Of a stretch of DNA of 64,000 nt, positions 11,469 to 23,955 are shown piece by piece (within the stretch, counting starts at the first letter, position 1; each line of letters starts with the position of its first letter). The notes under the pieces are model-generated. The model had not been told where the DNA came from. It was given only the letters and a program-made list of their open reading frames with translations, and did no database searches. The position numbers and the translations under genes are program-made. The DNA is from Scilla litardierei (Eukaryota; Streptophyta; Magnoliopsida; Asparagales; Asparagaceae): positions 8,609,860-8,673,859 of the forward strand of contig CM061130.1 of the NCBI GenBank assembly GCA_030789695.1, written 5' to 3'.

Positions 11469-14268
11469 TGTAACGACCACTTTTCGTGGTACGTTGTTCG
11501 TGCACGTGCTTTTGACCGTGCACGTGTTTGTTTTAGACTTTGTTTGTTCGTGAACACTTTCGTGTGATATGCCGTTGTGAACGTCTCTGAGAGTATTAAA
11601 TAGTGGCACTATTTTGGAATGACGTTTCTCGAGTCGTTTTCCCACAATTTAATCTTACTCGATGAGACGTGGCGATTCTCACTTTTGACGGGAGACGTTT
11701 CTATTTTTGGTTTCGTCGTCCGACGTCGAAATTGAGATCCGTCTTCTTAGTTAGCTCACTTTCGTCACCACGATCACCCCGATATTTATTTTATAATTTT
11801 TGGAGTTCATTTGACCACTTTTACATTTTTAGCAAGCTTTAAAATATTTTTAATAATTAATTTTTAAATTATTTTCGACCAAATAAAATTTATTTGAGTT
11901 TTAAACGTTTTAAAGAATTTTTGAGCCAATTTCCAGCTCATTTGGACCAGGTCAAATCCTTGGGTGAGTTGGAGAAGTTGAATTTCAAATTTTAAATTAT
12001 TTTAAACTTCTAATCCTATTAGATTTAGCCCTAGACCAAGTCAACCCATCTATACTATATAAGCAACCCCTAGGAAGACCTATTTTCGCAAGAAATTAGC
12101 CCTAGCCTCTTCCAAAACCCAAATTGAACGTTACGACGTTCAGCCCCCGCACTGACCGAGAAAACCAAGCAATTTACCCCGCTCCGACCGCTAGCCGCCC
12201 CCGCATCCATCGCCGCCCGCATCGCAGCGCTTCGCCCCGCTCCGTTCCCTCGGTCTGACCGAGGGCTTGGCCCGCACCCCGCTCGCATCCGCTCCGCACA
12301 GCGCTCCGCATCGACCCCCGCCTTGTCGCCCCGCTCCGCACAGCGCCTGACCGACCCGCATCTCCGCACCGACCGACGATTGCAACGCTGCAACGTTGCA
12401 ACGTCGCAGCCCTCGCATCCAAGCGCACGACCGACCCTCCCTACCGATCTGACTGAAGGAGGCCCCCGCACCCGCGCTGCTGCACACCCCCAAGCGTCGC
12501 ACAGCCCCGTTCCCCGCAGCGACCGAAGGATCTCCCCGCACCGAGGCTGTACGACCGAGAGTCATTCGTCGCAACCCCGCATCCGTCGTACCACTTGCCT
12601 CCGTGGGCCCCCCAAGTTCTCCAGAGGTATTGTGGTTCTCCCAAAGGTCCCTAGGACTACTGTGGGCCCCACCTAGGTGCGTTCTCTTTGACGACTTGCC
12701 GCGTACGACGTCGTCGCACGTCGTAGCCCGTCGTCGCACGTGCTAGCTTTGGAATCTGGAACCGTCGCCCGGGTTGATTGCTCTGAAATTTCCAGCGAGG
12801 AATCTAATTGGAATCTGGACTTGGAGCGCGATCTTTTATTCCAACCCCCGGCGTCGCTACCCGACGCCGGTGTAGCTTTCGCGTCGTGTTGAGGTAACGC
12901 TTTGCACCCCTAGGACCCCCAACCCAATGCATGCTAATCAAGACTAAAATCAGTATTTTTAAAGTATTTTTAAATGTTTTAAATTCACTAATCAAGATTA
13001 ATAAAACGGATGTAGGCCGGTGGACTTGTGCACGTAGGATTATTATGTTTTGGACTCGTTGGACGGTGTTGCTCAGACGTGATACTTGCAGGCAAGTGAA
13101 ACTTGCCAACTCTTGTGTAGGGCCATGTTTTTAGGCCACTTCCTTGCTTTCAGCGTAAAAGAGACTAGTCAGTGAAATGATAGCTGGCTAGACGCCTACT
13201 TGATCTAGTTTGACAACGAAACTAGATCCGTCACCTAAATGATCTAGCTTGACAACGAAGCTAGATCCAACCCTTTAAACTTGTTGTTCATGCATACTAA
13301 ACTGTCACGTTTACTTTCCTTACCTGTACGCTTTACTACTTGCCATGTCATGTCATCCATGCATTGAATGTCGCATTCGTAGCACACGCTACATACTTGT
13401 ACTTGCTTGTCCCGGGCTAGGTGCACCCCTACGCCATACTTGTTAAAACACTTCCTGGCTCGTGATCCAGAAGCGAGCATTCCCGTTCGGGGGTAAGGCA
13501 CTGGCTCGATACACATGGAGGGGTAGGGTTGAGCGACCACTCAGCGTAGAAGTGTGCCCGTACAGCCTCTTCAGCTGTAAGGCGTGAACTCTGTGCACGA
13601 GGTGCTTACTTTTCTTGTCTTGTACTTGTCTTGTGAATGTCATGCCATGCCCGTACTTTACTTTGCTTTACTTTACCTGTTGCACTCATTACTTAAACTG
13701 CCATGTCATTGCATCATGCTAGAACTTTTAGGTTGCTTTTACTTGTACTTTTAGTTTCCTTGCACAAGTCTCTTGTAGACTTGCTAACATGTGCCCCTTG
13801 CTCTTTTAGGTGTCACATGTTAGACCCTGAGCCAGAGACCGTTGCTGAGTACGTGGTGTTTGCTGACGCTGAGCCTGAGTCCATGTCTGCCTAGGAGGAG
13901 TTTTATGGATGCCAGTGAACTTTCTTGGTGACTTTGCTGAGCTTTCCTTTGTTTTAGGTTTTCTGTTAGTTGTCGGTGCGTAGCACCGTTGTTTTGTACG
14001 TTGTACTTTTGTTGGCCATGTTTGGGCCTTTAGACTCTCTTTTATTTCAGCCTAGTGGCTTTTCTGTGATGTTGAAACTTATTTTATGGATATTCTGAGA
14101 TTATTCTTTCGTCTCAATTCATTATTATTATCTTTGTTTCGTTTTGCGTTGCAAGGACCTGCAGTTTAAAAGTGATTGACGCTTATCGGACTTGTCGCTT
14201 TGTAGCTTCAAGTCTGAGCGGACCTTCTCACGCTTCGCCTCCACGTTTTTGGGAAGCGGTGCGTGACA
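11469..14268 (+). mobile_element. Solo LTR of a Tekay-like element, 2.8 kb
   Basis: The element starts TGTAACGACC and ends GGTGCGTGACA. It is flanked on both sides by the identical 5-bp sequence CCCAC (11464-11468 and 14269-14273), the target-site duplication expected for an LTR element. There is no internal region, so this is a solo LTR, presumably left by recombination between two LTRs. It holds a TATA box (TATATAAG, 12056-12063), a CpG-rich downstream region with short GCAACGTTGCAACG-like repeats near 12380, paired CTAGATC(C/A)-containing units near 13200-13270, and a short open acidic segment ending at 13894. Confidence 0.92.
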
Positions 14269-14355
14269 CCCACGCACTTCCACCCCCGCCAACACACCAA
14301 AACCATCCCAACCTGCACCACCCCCACCACCGGTCCTAAGAAGAGGAAGTCCCAC

Positions 14356-14394
14356 ATGGCTCCTCATTCTAAGCCACGCACCGCCATACGCACT
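14356..14394 (+). pseudogene. First codons of Athila ORF1-like gene, cut by insertion
   Basis: An ATG at 14356 opens a proline/serine/basic-rich reading frame that stops being continuous at 14394, where a 6-kb LTR element begins. The same frame and composition resume at 20403 after the second copy of the target duplication GCACT. The two pieces are therefore one gene interrupted by the insertion. Confidence 0.8.
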
Positions 14395-15861
14395 TGATTC
14401 TAGGAGAATATTATATTTATTACCCCTCATTTGACTGTATTTTGCGTATATATAATGTCTAATTGGTCTTTAATATGTGTATTTTTGTAATATCCTTTAA
14501 TATTAGAGCATATCGCTTGATTATGCGCAAAATACCATTTTATGGTCTAATTTTGTCTCATTTGTATTTTTCAGGTGAAGATTGCAATTTTCCAAATACA
14601 ATGGTTATTTTTCACATTTTTCGGACATCGGTGCAATTTTCTGTGAATTAAAGGGGCAAGATTGTTTTTTTAAAAACATAAAAAGAAAAAAAAACCCGCC
14701 TGACGCCAGCGCAACGCGCATTGGCGTGAGCCAGCTAAAAACCCTACCCCGTGGGCGGGGCGGTTTCTCAGCAGGTCGGTCCAGCGCCCGACCCGCTCCG
14801 CTAACTGGAGGGCGCCAACAGCCCACAAGTCAAAGCGGGCAGCCGCCCGCATTGACCACGTGGGCGCCCGCCCGCCTTGACTGAGCGGGCGGCGCCTGCC
14901 TTTACTGAACCCGCAAGCCCAGTAAGACCTAATTTTGCTATTTAAAGGGATTTTGGACGTAACTTCTTCATGAAAGCTCGGTTTTGAGCGAAATTTAAGT
15001 TGGGGGCTTCTCCCCCAAACTCCAGAGGAGCTAAAGCAGCTGTTGGATAGATTTGGGGGCGTTTGGGCTTCAAATTGGGTGAAAAATATCCTTTCTTTTC
15101 TTGTTTTAATTATGTTTTAATTATGTTTTGTAATGAAATGATGTTCTTATTAATAAAGATTGTTGTTTTTATTACCATGGCTAGCTAAAAATATAGTGAG
15201 TGTGATGTGTAGTAGTTAGTATTGATGGGTTTCATGTATCTTGTCTTCATAGTTCTTGTATTAATCGAAAACGTTGAATATGTCGTTTTTTGCTATCTTA
15301 ATTAATTACGCGCTATCCGAGATGAATCCGCTTAGGATGACATGCCGCGAGGCATCTTCTACATGCACAAACCCGTAGAGGGGCCCAAGGAGGATGATGA
15401 ACCGCGAGGTTCAACTAGTTATACTTTATTGTTTAGAAAAACAACCGAGTTAACGTTAATGTAATTTGCTATAAAATCACCCATCTTTTAAATGTTAAAT
15501 CATCTGATCCACATACCTTGGCATGGATGAGGAATTGAGTTATCCATGTAGAATGATTAGCATGTTATCCTACAAAACTAATGAGAACACAACACACACA
15601 CACACACTTTTACCATATCACTTTTCACGTTATTTACTTTCGTAACTTTTAGTACATGTTTTATCTCAAATCAAAACTTAAGCAAAAATTCACTTTCAAA
15701 TGGTGGTTTATATTTCACCAAATAATTTTCACGCTTAATTTCAGATTGTAAAACTTGTAGATTAGTTTGTCCCTGAGGAATACGATCCGGGACTCACCAG
15801 GATTACTACTTGACCGACTTCCTATACTTGGGAATATCACTGCAACATTTTGAACCAGTCA
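14395..15861 (+). mobile_element. 5' LTR of the gag-only element
   Basis: 1,467 bp, TG...CA, closely matching the copy at 18901-20397. A GC-rich array with inverted GCGGGC/GCCCGC motifs (14696-14911) ends about 28 bp before TATTTAAA (14939-14946), a probable TATA box. Near 15591-15607 it carries a (CA)n microsatellite exactly where the sister LTR has a (CT)n tract. Confidence 0.92.
14696..14911. repeat. GC-rich palindromic array upstream of TATA box (5' LTR)
   Basis: Contains repeated inverted motifs such as GCGGGCAGCCGCCCGC, GTGGGCGCCCGCCCGCC and GCGGGCGGCGCC, with several more diverged copies. The array sits in U3 directly before TATTTAAA. A matching copy is at about 19210-19420 in the 3' LTR. 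Confidence 0.75.
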
Positions 15862-15900
15862 AGTTTTTTACGTTGTTGTCGGAGACAACGGTCTATATTT
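15862..15900 (+). other. Primer-binding/leader region after the 5' LTR
   Basis: Directly after the LTR lies AGTTTTTTACGTTGTTGTCGG, a degraded relative of the GGCGCCGTTGCCGGGGA leader seen after the 5' LTR of Athila/Tat elements. The true primer tRNA cannot be named from this. Confidence 0.45.
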
Positions 15901-16184
15901 TTTATGATTTCTAATTAGCTTGAAAATTTTGGTGAGATTTGCCCACTTTTTGTGTATATATTCTTTGTATATCCATATTTTCAACTTTTTTCCTTTTGGT
16001 TATTCATTTTTTTGTTACGTTTTCTATAACTAGTTTTTTTATTTTGGATGTTTGGTTAGCGTGTCCCATCTTGAGTGTGTGATTTAAAATTTCTTTCTTT
16101 TACATTTTTAAGTCATTTTGTTTTCTTTATATTTTTACTTTTCTTTATATAAACAAAAAAATTCAAACTTTAAAAAAAAATTTA

Positions 16185-17679
16185 ATGCATCGTGCTATTG
16201 ATAGTGATGCAATCGTTTCCGACTTTATTACGGGGTTGATTCAAATCCAACCAGTTTTTCATGGTACGAAGGAGGAGAACCCACATTTACATTTACAAAA
16301 GTAAGAAACGATATGCCGCACTTTATTTGGTGGGAGTGCATGCATTGATGACTTATTTCTTAGATATTTCCCATATTCTTTGAGAGATTTTGCTAAGCTT
16401 TGGTTTGAAACATTGCCTCTTGACTCGGATTCTACTTGGTTGTCGTTTCAGGCTGAATTTCTTCGAGTATTTTTTTCCTATTTTCTTTGAGCAGATAGAG
16501 GGGCGGCAGGCCACGAAGCACCATGTAGCGAGCTTTGCTCAAGTTGATGAGGAGGCATACTATCAAGCTTGGCATAGGTTCAATGATTTGATGCTTGCAT
16601 GTCCACACCACAGCTTCCATGATGATCATCTCCTACAAATCTTCTACACGGGATTACTGCCTTCTGTGCAAGATTTCGTGCAGCCGAGCTACAATGGGAA
16701 ATTCTTTGCTTATTTGACCGAGGAAGCATGTCAGTACTTGAATGATCTTGCTGAGTATGAGGTTGCACTCCAACAGGTTCACAGCTGGCTTGAGGTTCTG
16801 CCTATAAGCTCATTCCAGTGCGACCCTCTGGAAAAACTTGAAGAACATATTGATGGGGTGCAATGGAGCTAAATGAAAGAAGCCGAACGATCATATCTTG
16901 AGAAGCAAGAGGAGGTGGATGATGGGGTGCAAGTTGACCATGATAGAATCTACTTTGATGATGCCGAGGAGGATATGTGCTAGGGAGCAAGCTTACAGAC
17001 CCCGACGGAGCTCGAGACATACCATCCTCCGACTTCAATGCTGCAACTCCCACTACCTTCACCTCAGGAGGTGATTGATGGAGATTGCGAGATGGTCTAC
17101 ATTGAGCCAGTGTTGTTTTACCCTCCAGACCCACTTCTACAGACACTTCCTCCACCTCCTGAGGCAGAGTATCAGATCGTGCGTAGCGACACATACCAGG
17201 GGAGTTCCCACAATTTCACGCCTTGTATTATTGAATCACAAATTTTAATTCCATATACTTTTGATTCAAAATGTCGTCAATTGAATTTAAACTCTTTAGT
17301 TAATTTTGACGACCCATTTTAGACCACTTTTGTTATAGGGCATGAGGATAATGCTTGGATTGATGCAGCTCGTCTGGGAGTTGCATTACTGGAATCCAAG
17401 GAGGCTGGTAGAGGCATAGCTTCGCAGCAGCTGGCTGAGGAGCGCAATAAGTTGATCGTGAAGATGCCACCTTTGCTAGAGATTCTGGATCCTCCATTTG
17501 TGATGGAGTTAGCACCTTTACCATACACGGCATGTAGCACTTATTGGATGCCAACTTTTACACAATTGCTTTTGGCATCGCCATCTCGAGCACTGACGGA
17601 GGATATACGCAAGGAGCTTCTGGAACAAATTCCTCCACCGATAGATATCTGTGATCCTCCATTTGGGAGGCTACGGTGA
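16185..17679 (+). pseudogene. Athila-like gag remnant
   Basis: Gag-like capsid sequence. It starts at ATG 16185 and includes PYSLRDFAKLWFETLP near 16371 and, in the next frame, EEAYYQAWHRFNDLMLACPH near 16548, both hallmarks of plant retrotransposon gag (Retrotrans_gag type). A 1-nt shift in a T-run near 16470-16480 separates the two frames. Stops follow at about 16302, 16870, 16981 and 17320, yet the frame stays coherent to 17679 with acidic and proline-rich text. There is no zinc knuckle and no pol. The last part (17323-17679) resembles nothing I recognise. Confidence 0.8.
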
Positions 17680-18900
17680 TCTCTTCCCTTTTTACCATTA
17701 TACGTCGTTATATATATTTGAAAGGGGATATGTTTGTTTATGCATTCACATATATTGATCTCCATATTTTAATCTGCTACCCTTTAAACATTGAGGACAA
17801 TGTTCATTTTAAGTTGGGGGAGGAAGTAGTAGAAATTTAAAAGCTTGCATAAACATTATATATAGTTTGTTGTTTGTTGGCATTATATATAAAAAATTTG
17901 TGTATAGTTTGCATCTATAGTTTTCATTTGTTTGCATAATAAAAAAGAGTGTTGTGTTTTTCACTAAAACCATCTTTATAGCCCTTTGAAGTAGAAATTC
18001 CATCGTCTTTAATTGAACACCTATATTCATTATTGATTAAGAATGTTTTAGCCCTACATATAACTTTCATTTATCATGATTTACATGTAAATTAGTGCAT
18101 GTATCTGCAATTGTAATCTCATAAAACTATTGTTTGGTTTAGGCAATTTCATGTCACATATGCGTTTATGAATTGGTAATTATGTGAAGATTGTTATAAA
18201 TTCATAGGATAACGGCCAACCACATACACAGGCTTGCTACTTAGTAAATGATGGAGAATTTTACTCAAACATGTCTCATGTCAAAAAAAAGAAGTACAAA
18301 TGAATAAAATGCACCGTTCTTCCAGCTCCCATTTAGTAGCCGGGTCCTCGTGCCTCAGGAAGCATTGGAGATTCGCATCGAAAAATGAAGTATGGGGGAG
18401 TGCATAATAATCTTCAGACATTCCGAGTTATTAAGTCTGAGGAGGTTTTCAAAACCTAATGCACTAATCTGTCTGGTTTGGGAGTCATTGACCTAACGCT
18501 CATTACATGGATTGCTCTAAAATGTTATTTAAAAAAGAAAAAAAGAAGAAAAAGAAGAAAAAAGAAAAAAAAGAGATGAGATATTTTGAGTGGATTCGAG
18601 ATCATGATCTTATGATTTGGGTGTTGTGATGGCCTAATCCTAGGAAATTTACAACCTAAGACATTTGATTACCTAATTGATTAAACAATTGCATTTGTGC
18701 GATACTGAATATGTGTGGATTGAGATAAAATTGTGAATTTTTGCTTTAGTCCATGAAAACCCATGATAGTTATTGAACTTTGTTGGGTAAGATTATTCTT
18801 AATTCATTTTAAGCTTATTGAAGTGAATATGGGGTGTATGACATATTTTCGGAATATTCGCTTATTTTGCTAAGAGACTAGCAAAAAGCTAGTTGGGGTG
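17680..18900 (+). other. 3' non-coding region of the gag-only element
   Basis: AT-rich, no supported gene. It holds TTGAGGACAATG followed by AAGTTGGGGGAGG (17791-17823), a conserved pair seen downstream of genes in many Athila/Tat elements, and an A/G-rich low-complexity tract at 18530-18575. TAGTTGGGGTG just before 18901 is the likely polypurine tract. Confidence 0.6.
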
Positions 18901-20397
18901 TGATTCTAGGAGAATATTACATTTATTACCCCTCATTTGACTGTATTTTGCACATATATAATGTCTAATTGGTCCTTAATATGTGTATTTTTGTAATATC
19001 AGTTAATATTAGAGTATATCGCTTGTTTATGCGCAAAATACCATTTTATGGTCTAATTTTGTCTCATTTATATTTTTCAATTGAATATTGCAATTTTCCA
19101 AATCCAACGGCTATTTTTCACATTTTTCGGACATCGGTGCAATTTTCTGTGAATTAAAAGGGCAAGATTGTATTTTTTAAAACAAAAAAAGAACAAAATA
19201 AAGAAAAAACTCGCCTGACGCGAGCGCAACGCGCGCTGGCGTCAGCCAGCTAAAAACCCTACCCTGTAGGCAGGGCGGTTTCTCAGCGGGTCGGGCCAGC
19301 GCCAGACCATCTCCGCTAACTGGCGGGCGCCGACAACCTGCCAGTCAAAGCGGGTAGCCGCCCACTTTGACCACGCGGGCGTCCGCCCGCCTTGACTGAG
19401 CGGTCGGCGCCCGCCTTTGCTGAACCCGCTAGCCCAGTAAGACCTAATTTTGCTATTTAAAGGGGTTTTGGGCATAACTTCTTCATGAAAGCTCAGTTTT
19501 GAGCGAAAATTGAGTTGTGGGCTTCTCCCCCAAACTCCAGAGGAGCAAGTGCAGCTGTGGGAAATATTTAGGGGCGTTTGGGCTTCAAATTGGGTGAAAA
19601 TCTCCTTTCTTTTCTTGTTTTAATTATTTTTAATTATGTTTTGGTATGAAATGATGTTCTTATTAATAAAGATTGTTATTTTTATTACCATGGCTAGCTA
19701 AACATATTGTGCGCGTGTTGTGTAGTAGTTATTATTGATGGGTTTCATGTATCTTGTCTTCGTAGCTCTTGTATTAATCGAAAACATTGAATATGTCATT
19801 TTTTGCTATCTTAATTAATTGCGCGCTATCCGAGAGGAATCCGCTTAGGATTACATGTCGCGAGGCTTCGTCTATGTGCACAAGCCCGTAGGGGGGCCCA
19901 AGGAGGACGATGAACCGCGAGGTTCATCTAGTTATACTTTATTGTTTAGAAAAACGACCGAGTCAACGTTAATGTAATTTGCTATAAAATTCCGATCTTT
20001 CAAAAGTTAAATCATCTGATCCACATACCTTGGCATGAATGAGGGATTGCGTTATCCATGGAGAATGATTAGCATGTTATCCTACAAAACTAATGAGAAC
20101 ACAACACACTCTCTCACTCTCTCACTCTCTCTCTCTCTCTCTCTCTTACCATATCACTTTTCACGTTATTTACTTTCGTAACTTTTAGTACATGTTTTAC
20201 CTCAAATCAAAACTTAAGCAAAAATTCACTTTCAAAAGGTGGTTTATATTTCACCAAATAATTTTCACGCTTAATTTCAGATTGTAAAACTTGTATATTA
20301 GTTTGTCCCTGAGGAATACGACCCTGGACTCACCAGGATTACTACTTGACCGACTTCCTATACTTGGAAATATCACTGCAACATTTTGAAGCAGTCA
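18901..20397 (+). mobile_element. 3' LTR of the gag-only element
   Basis: 1,497 bp copy of the 14395-15861 LTR, with a matching GC-rich palindromic array (about 19210-19420) before TATTTAA at 19454-19461. It has (CT)n/(CTCTCA)n at about 20107-20152 in place of the (CA)n of the sister copy. It ends CAGTCA, followed by the target duplication GCACT. Confidence 0.92.
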
Positions 20398-22180
20398 GCA
20401 CTCCGACACCATCCCCACCATCATCACCTTCACCTCCACCTGCCAAGAAGAAACGCTCGGCTCCGGGCTCCTCATCTAGGACACGAGTCCACGTGAGTGA
20501 ACCCGCACCACCACCTCCCCCCCCCCAGAGGGCGATGCCCTAGAGAACAATGGCATCACATTTATAGACGATGCACACCATCGTCAATTTTCCAATCTCT
20601 CTAGACGCCTAGTCGTATCGACCAAATTCGCTGATTTAGGAGACTTTGAGCTGCTAGACCTATTGCCAGGGATTTGGCAGCTATATAGGAATCTGGGTTG
20701 AGACCACTTCCTAGGTCGCAGGCAAAGACTTACACTCGCCTGACCCTAGAGGCCCTCAGCTCCCTACGTCTTGCCAACAGGGGGATCCGCTTCAGCCTAC
20801 TGGGCGCAGATATGGAGTTCACTTATAGTGGACTCCATGAGCTATTCCAGTGGCCCTTAGTACCTGATGTTGAGACCGCCTATCTCCTTGGCATGGATAC
20901 TCCCCCGCCATTTACACAACATGATTTTGGGAGAGGATATCTAGCTTGCCCGTCTTCAGCACTAGCCGCTCGAAGTCCTCCTCGATCATTCATCCCTGCT
21001 TGAGACTAGCCCAGCGCCACATTACCACCACGATGCTTTGCATGAATGAGCACTGGACTATGACGTCCATCATGCTCATCCTCTTGTTGGGCCTTACTCT
21101 CCCACTTGAGGCGCAACCCGATGGCACCTCTCGCCATGCCTATCCCGTAGATCACACCCAGGTCTTCTGCGACCGCCTATGTTGGGCTGCTTCATTGCTG
21201 AGAGGCCCCATTTGTTGTGGTGGCTTCTTCACCAGTATTGCCCAGTGGGCCAGGCTTCCCATCCCTGAGGACCTTCTAGAGGCACCTGGCCCTACCACCC
21301 TATCTCTGTGAGTGCTTTCTCACATGCTTATTATTAGGGCCCATGGTGAGAGGCATTGGGTATACCTTCATGGTTGTTTTAACGCCGATTATATGGTCCT
21401 CTCGAGCCCTACCGCGACTACCGTGGCCCCTCGGCAGGTAGAGCGGATCCTCCCCATCCAGGAGCGCATCCCTTTCATTTACGAGCTGGAGACCGATGAT
21501 GCGCAGGTTGCCCAGCAGCAACTTGTTCACCAGCCGGGCACCGCCCCTCTACATGCTGAGGAGCCACACCCCACCTTGCCTTTAGCCAAGCCAGCAGCGG
21601 CCCCTTCTATCCCCACATCTGTTGAGGGCCCTGTGATTTCCTCTGAGGCCCATGTCTTTGATTCGACCGCCAAGCCTCCTGTCCACACCTCTGATGTGGA
21701 CCCAGCACTATCAGCTGAGGTCCTCACTTCAGATATGAGCGCTGGTCCTTCTGTTCACACATCACCACCACCCGGGACCACACTAGTGCATGCATCCCTG
21801 TCTGCACCTATCTCTAGCATTGTCTCGGCTATCTGTACGGAGAGTGTGTTGGTGCCTATCTCCACAGCCGTTACCACCACCTCTACCGTGTATGCACCTG
21901 CCATATCAGCCCCTACCTCCAGTTTGCCTTCCTCTTCTGCTCCCACTACCACTGCCCCAGTCTCTGCATAGCCTACACTCCCCTTGCACCACGCCTTCAC
22001 CACACGGGCACCCTATTCGAGGGGTGAATCCAGCAGCCCCACCCTCCCGACATTACAGGTCAATTATATGGGGTGAAGCATGCTATACTTGAGCTCCGCA
22101 GAGCCATTGAGGCACTCACTGACCTTGAGCAGCGGAACAGCGAGAAGCTGGACCGCATCCTTCAACTTCTTCAGCCACCC
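20398..22180 (+). pseudogene. Athila ORF1-like protein, broken (continues from 14356)
   Basis: Continuation of the gene starting at 14356. The N-terminal part is Pro/Ser/Lys-rich (PPPAKKKRSAPGSSSRTR). A stop falls at 20538 just after a ten-C run, and the reading continues in another frame to a stop near 20699. Then comes a segment like the ATHILA ORF-1 / plant-transposon-protein domain (TLEALSSLRLANRGIRFSLL near 20735; GPICCGGFFTSIAQWA near 21206), a Thr/Ser/Pro-rich low-complexity part (21540-21970), and a short charged helix near 22080-22160. In Athila elements such an ORF occupies the env-like position; its biochemical role is unknown. At least four frame breaks are visible. Confidence 0.7.
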
Positions 22181-23828
22181 CCACCCCACACCGGGTGGTG
22201 GTGCTGCCTGATCTATAGCTTCTCGTTGTTCACATGTCTCCCCCTCATATTATTGTGTCCATCTGTCATTTCAGGGCCCGTCTTAGTCCAGCTTGGGGGA
22301 GTCACATTTTGGTGTCCATTTTGTCCGTCATCCTAATCCTCATCATCTCCATCTGCATTTGATGTATATATGCATACTGTATATAGGCATTTGCATCTTT
22401 ATTTTATTTCTCATGATTTTTATTTTCTCATCTCATCCCACTCATCCCACTCTTAGCATTATTTTCCATCTCTACGCGCATGTTCTCAGCGGTGAGGACA
22501 CTGCTGTGTTTAGCTTGGAGATGAGCGCTATCGCTTTATACTTATTCCTTTTCCTTATTCTCACTTTTTAGTTCCATTTCCGCCCCATTTTTCCCTTTTT
22601 AGCATCATATTATTTTTTTCCTCTCTTTCTATTTTTATGTGTTTGCATGCATGTTTTCCTTTTCTTTTTCTTTTTGTTTTTCTTTTTTATTAGATTAAAG
22701 ATGATTCTCCTATGATTGCACTATAAGCTGTGCACACTTAACCTACATGCTCTACACACTCATGTAGGATATATCAAAGTCTATTTGCGCTTCATTGCAT
22801 ATATATATAGGATAGATTACAATTTTGAACTCTATGCTTCCATGAGTTAGAGATATTCCTTGAGTAGGATGTATATTAATATGCTTTTCCATGATTTAGA
22901 TCCTTTTCTCCACGATAAGTATTCTCGAAACAGTTAAGCTAAAAATTACTTGATTAATTGATAATTGAATGAAAAATTGCATGATTGTGTGAAAGCGTGT
23001 ACTTTCGTAATGAATGGTAGTTCAATGGAGTTTGGATAACATACGACACTTAAGTAGCGTTTACTAGATATTCTGACACCAAGCCATGTCCCAATTCTAT
23101 CTTTTTCTTTTTCTTTTTGTATATATCCAATTACTATCTTTGATCGTGCTTTGCATTCCATCGTGTGTACGTGAGTTTGCAAAAATCCCAAAAACATTGG
23201 AAAAATCAAAAAACCAAAAAAATATTACATAAATAAAAGGCCCAATGGGTTCTTCGTAACCCGATGCCCTAAGACTGTCTGGTCTAGGATGCATAGGCCG
23301 CCTCTTGTATATATATATTGAGTTATCTCGTGTATATAAGGAAATAAAAATATGTATATAAAGAAAATTGTATAGCCAAAAACAATTGTACAAAGAAAAA
23401 AATCACACATCCTTACCTTACTTTCTATACAGAGTAGGGACATAGCAAGGTCGATGATGTCTAGGATTCGTGAAAAAGTTTAGTGCGGTGATCTCTAGAT
23501 TTCATTGAATTTACCATCTTCATTTATGAAATGTTAATTCAAATCATCTTGCATGCTTCAAATGATTGATCATGACACTATACACTACTTAGAGAATGAG
23601 TTGTGGAGATTTGGATTCGAATCATGGATATTGTATATTAATTGCATGCTATAATAGGAATTTCCCTCTGACTTCATATCATATACTCGAGTTCACTTTA
23701 TTACTCGAAAAATCCATTCTATATAATCTATGCTAGATTTGATAAATCCTCGTGAGTCGTGTACTTTCATTTTTATTAAGTTGAAGTGCTGATGCGTGCT
23801 TATGGGATGAGGAGATGATTTAGTCGCT

Positions 23829-23864
<36 letters not shown>

Positions 23865-23955
23865 TGATTTCTTTTGCACTTCGTTGTTTTCTCCCTCCGG
23901 TGAACTTCTTATGCGTCTTCCTCGGGGACGAGTAAGAGGAAAGCTTGGGGGATTT
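22181..23955 (+). other. 3' non-coding region of the Athila-type host element
   Basis: T-rich sequence without a supported gene. It has two polypurine-like AGCTTGGGGGA motifs (near 22290 and at 23942-23952); the second directly precedes the LTR start. A (CA)n microsatellite lies at 23832-23862. Confidence 0.55.
23832..23862. repeat. (CA)n microsatellite
   Basis: About 15 CA units, lying about 90 bp before the polypurine tract of the Athila-type host element. Confidence 0.95.

Larger units (their letters stand above)
14395..20397 (+). mobile_element. Complete gag-only Athila-like LTR element, 6.0 kb
   Basis: Two direct LTRs (14395-15861 and 18901-20397) begin TGATTCTAGGAG and end CAGTCA. The whole is flanked by the identical 5-bp GCACT (14390-14394 and 20398-20402). 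The internal part is only 3.0 kb. It has a gag-like pseudogene but no protease, reverse transcriptase, RNase H or integrase, so the element depended on enzymes made elsewhere. The gag type, the leader, the tail motif GAGGACAATG and LTR layout suggest the Athila/Tat branch of Gypsy; that placement is inference. Confidence 0.92.

Noticed and set aside
12070..12739. Ala/Gly/Arg-rich open frames in several frames
   Set aside because: Same cause: CpG-rich part of the solo LTR. No recognisable domain.
22073..22571. Possible small hydrophobic gene
   Set aside because: T-rich 3' region of the Athila-type element; the apparent membrane text comes from base composition.
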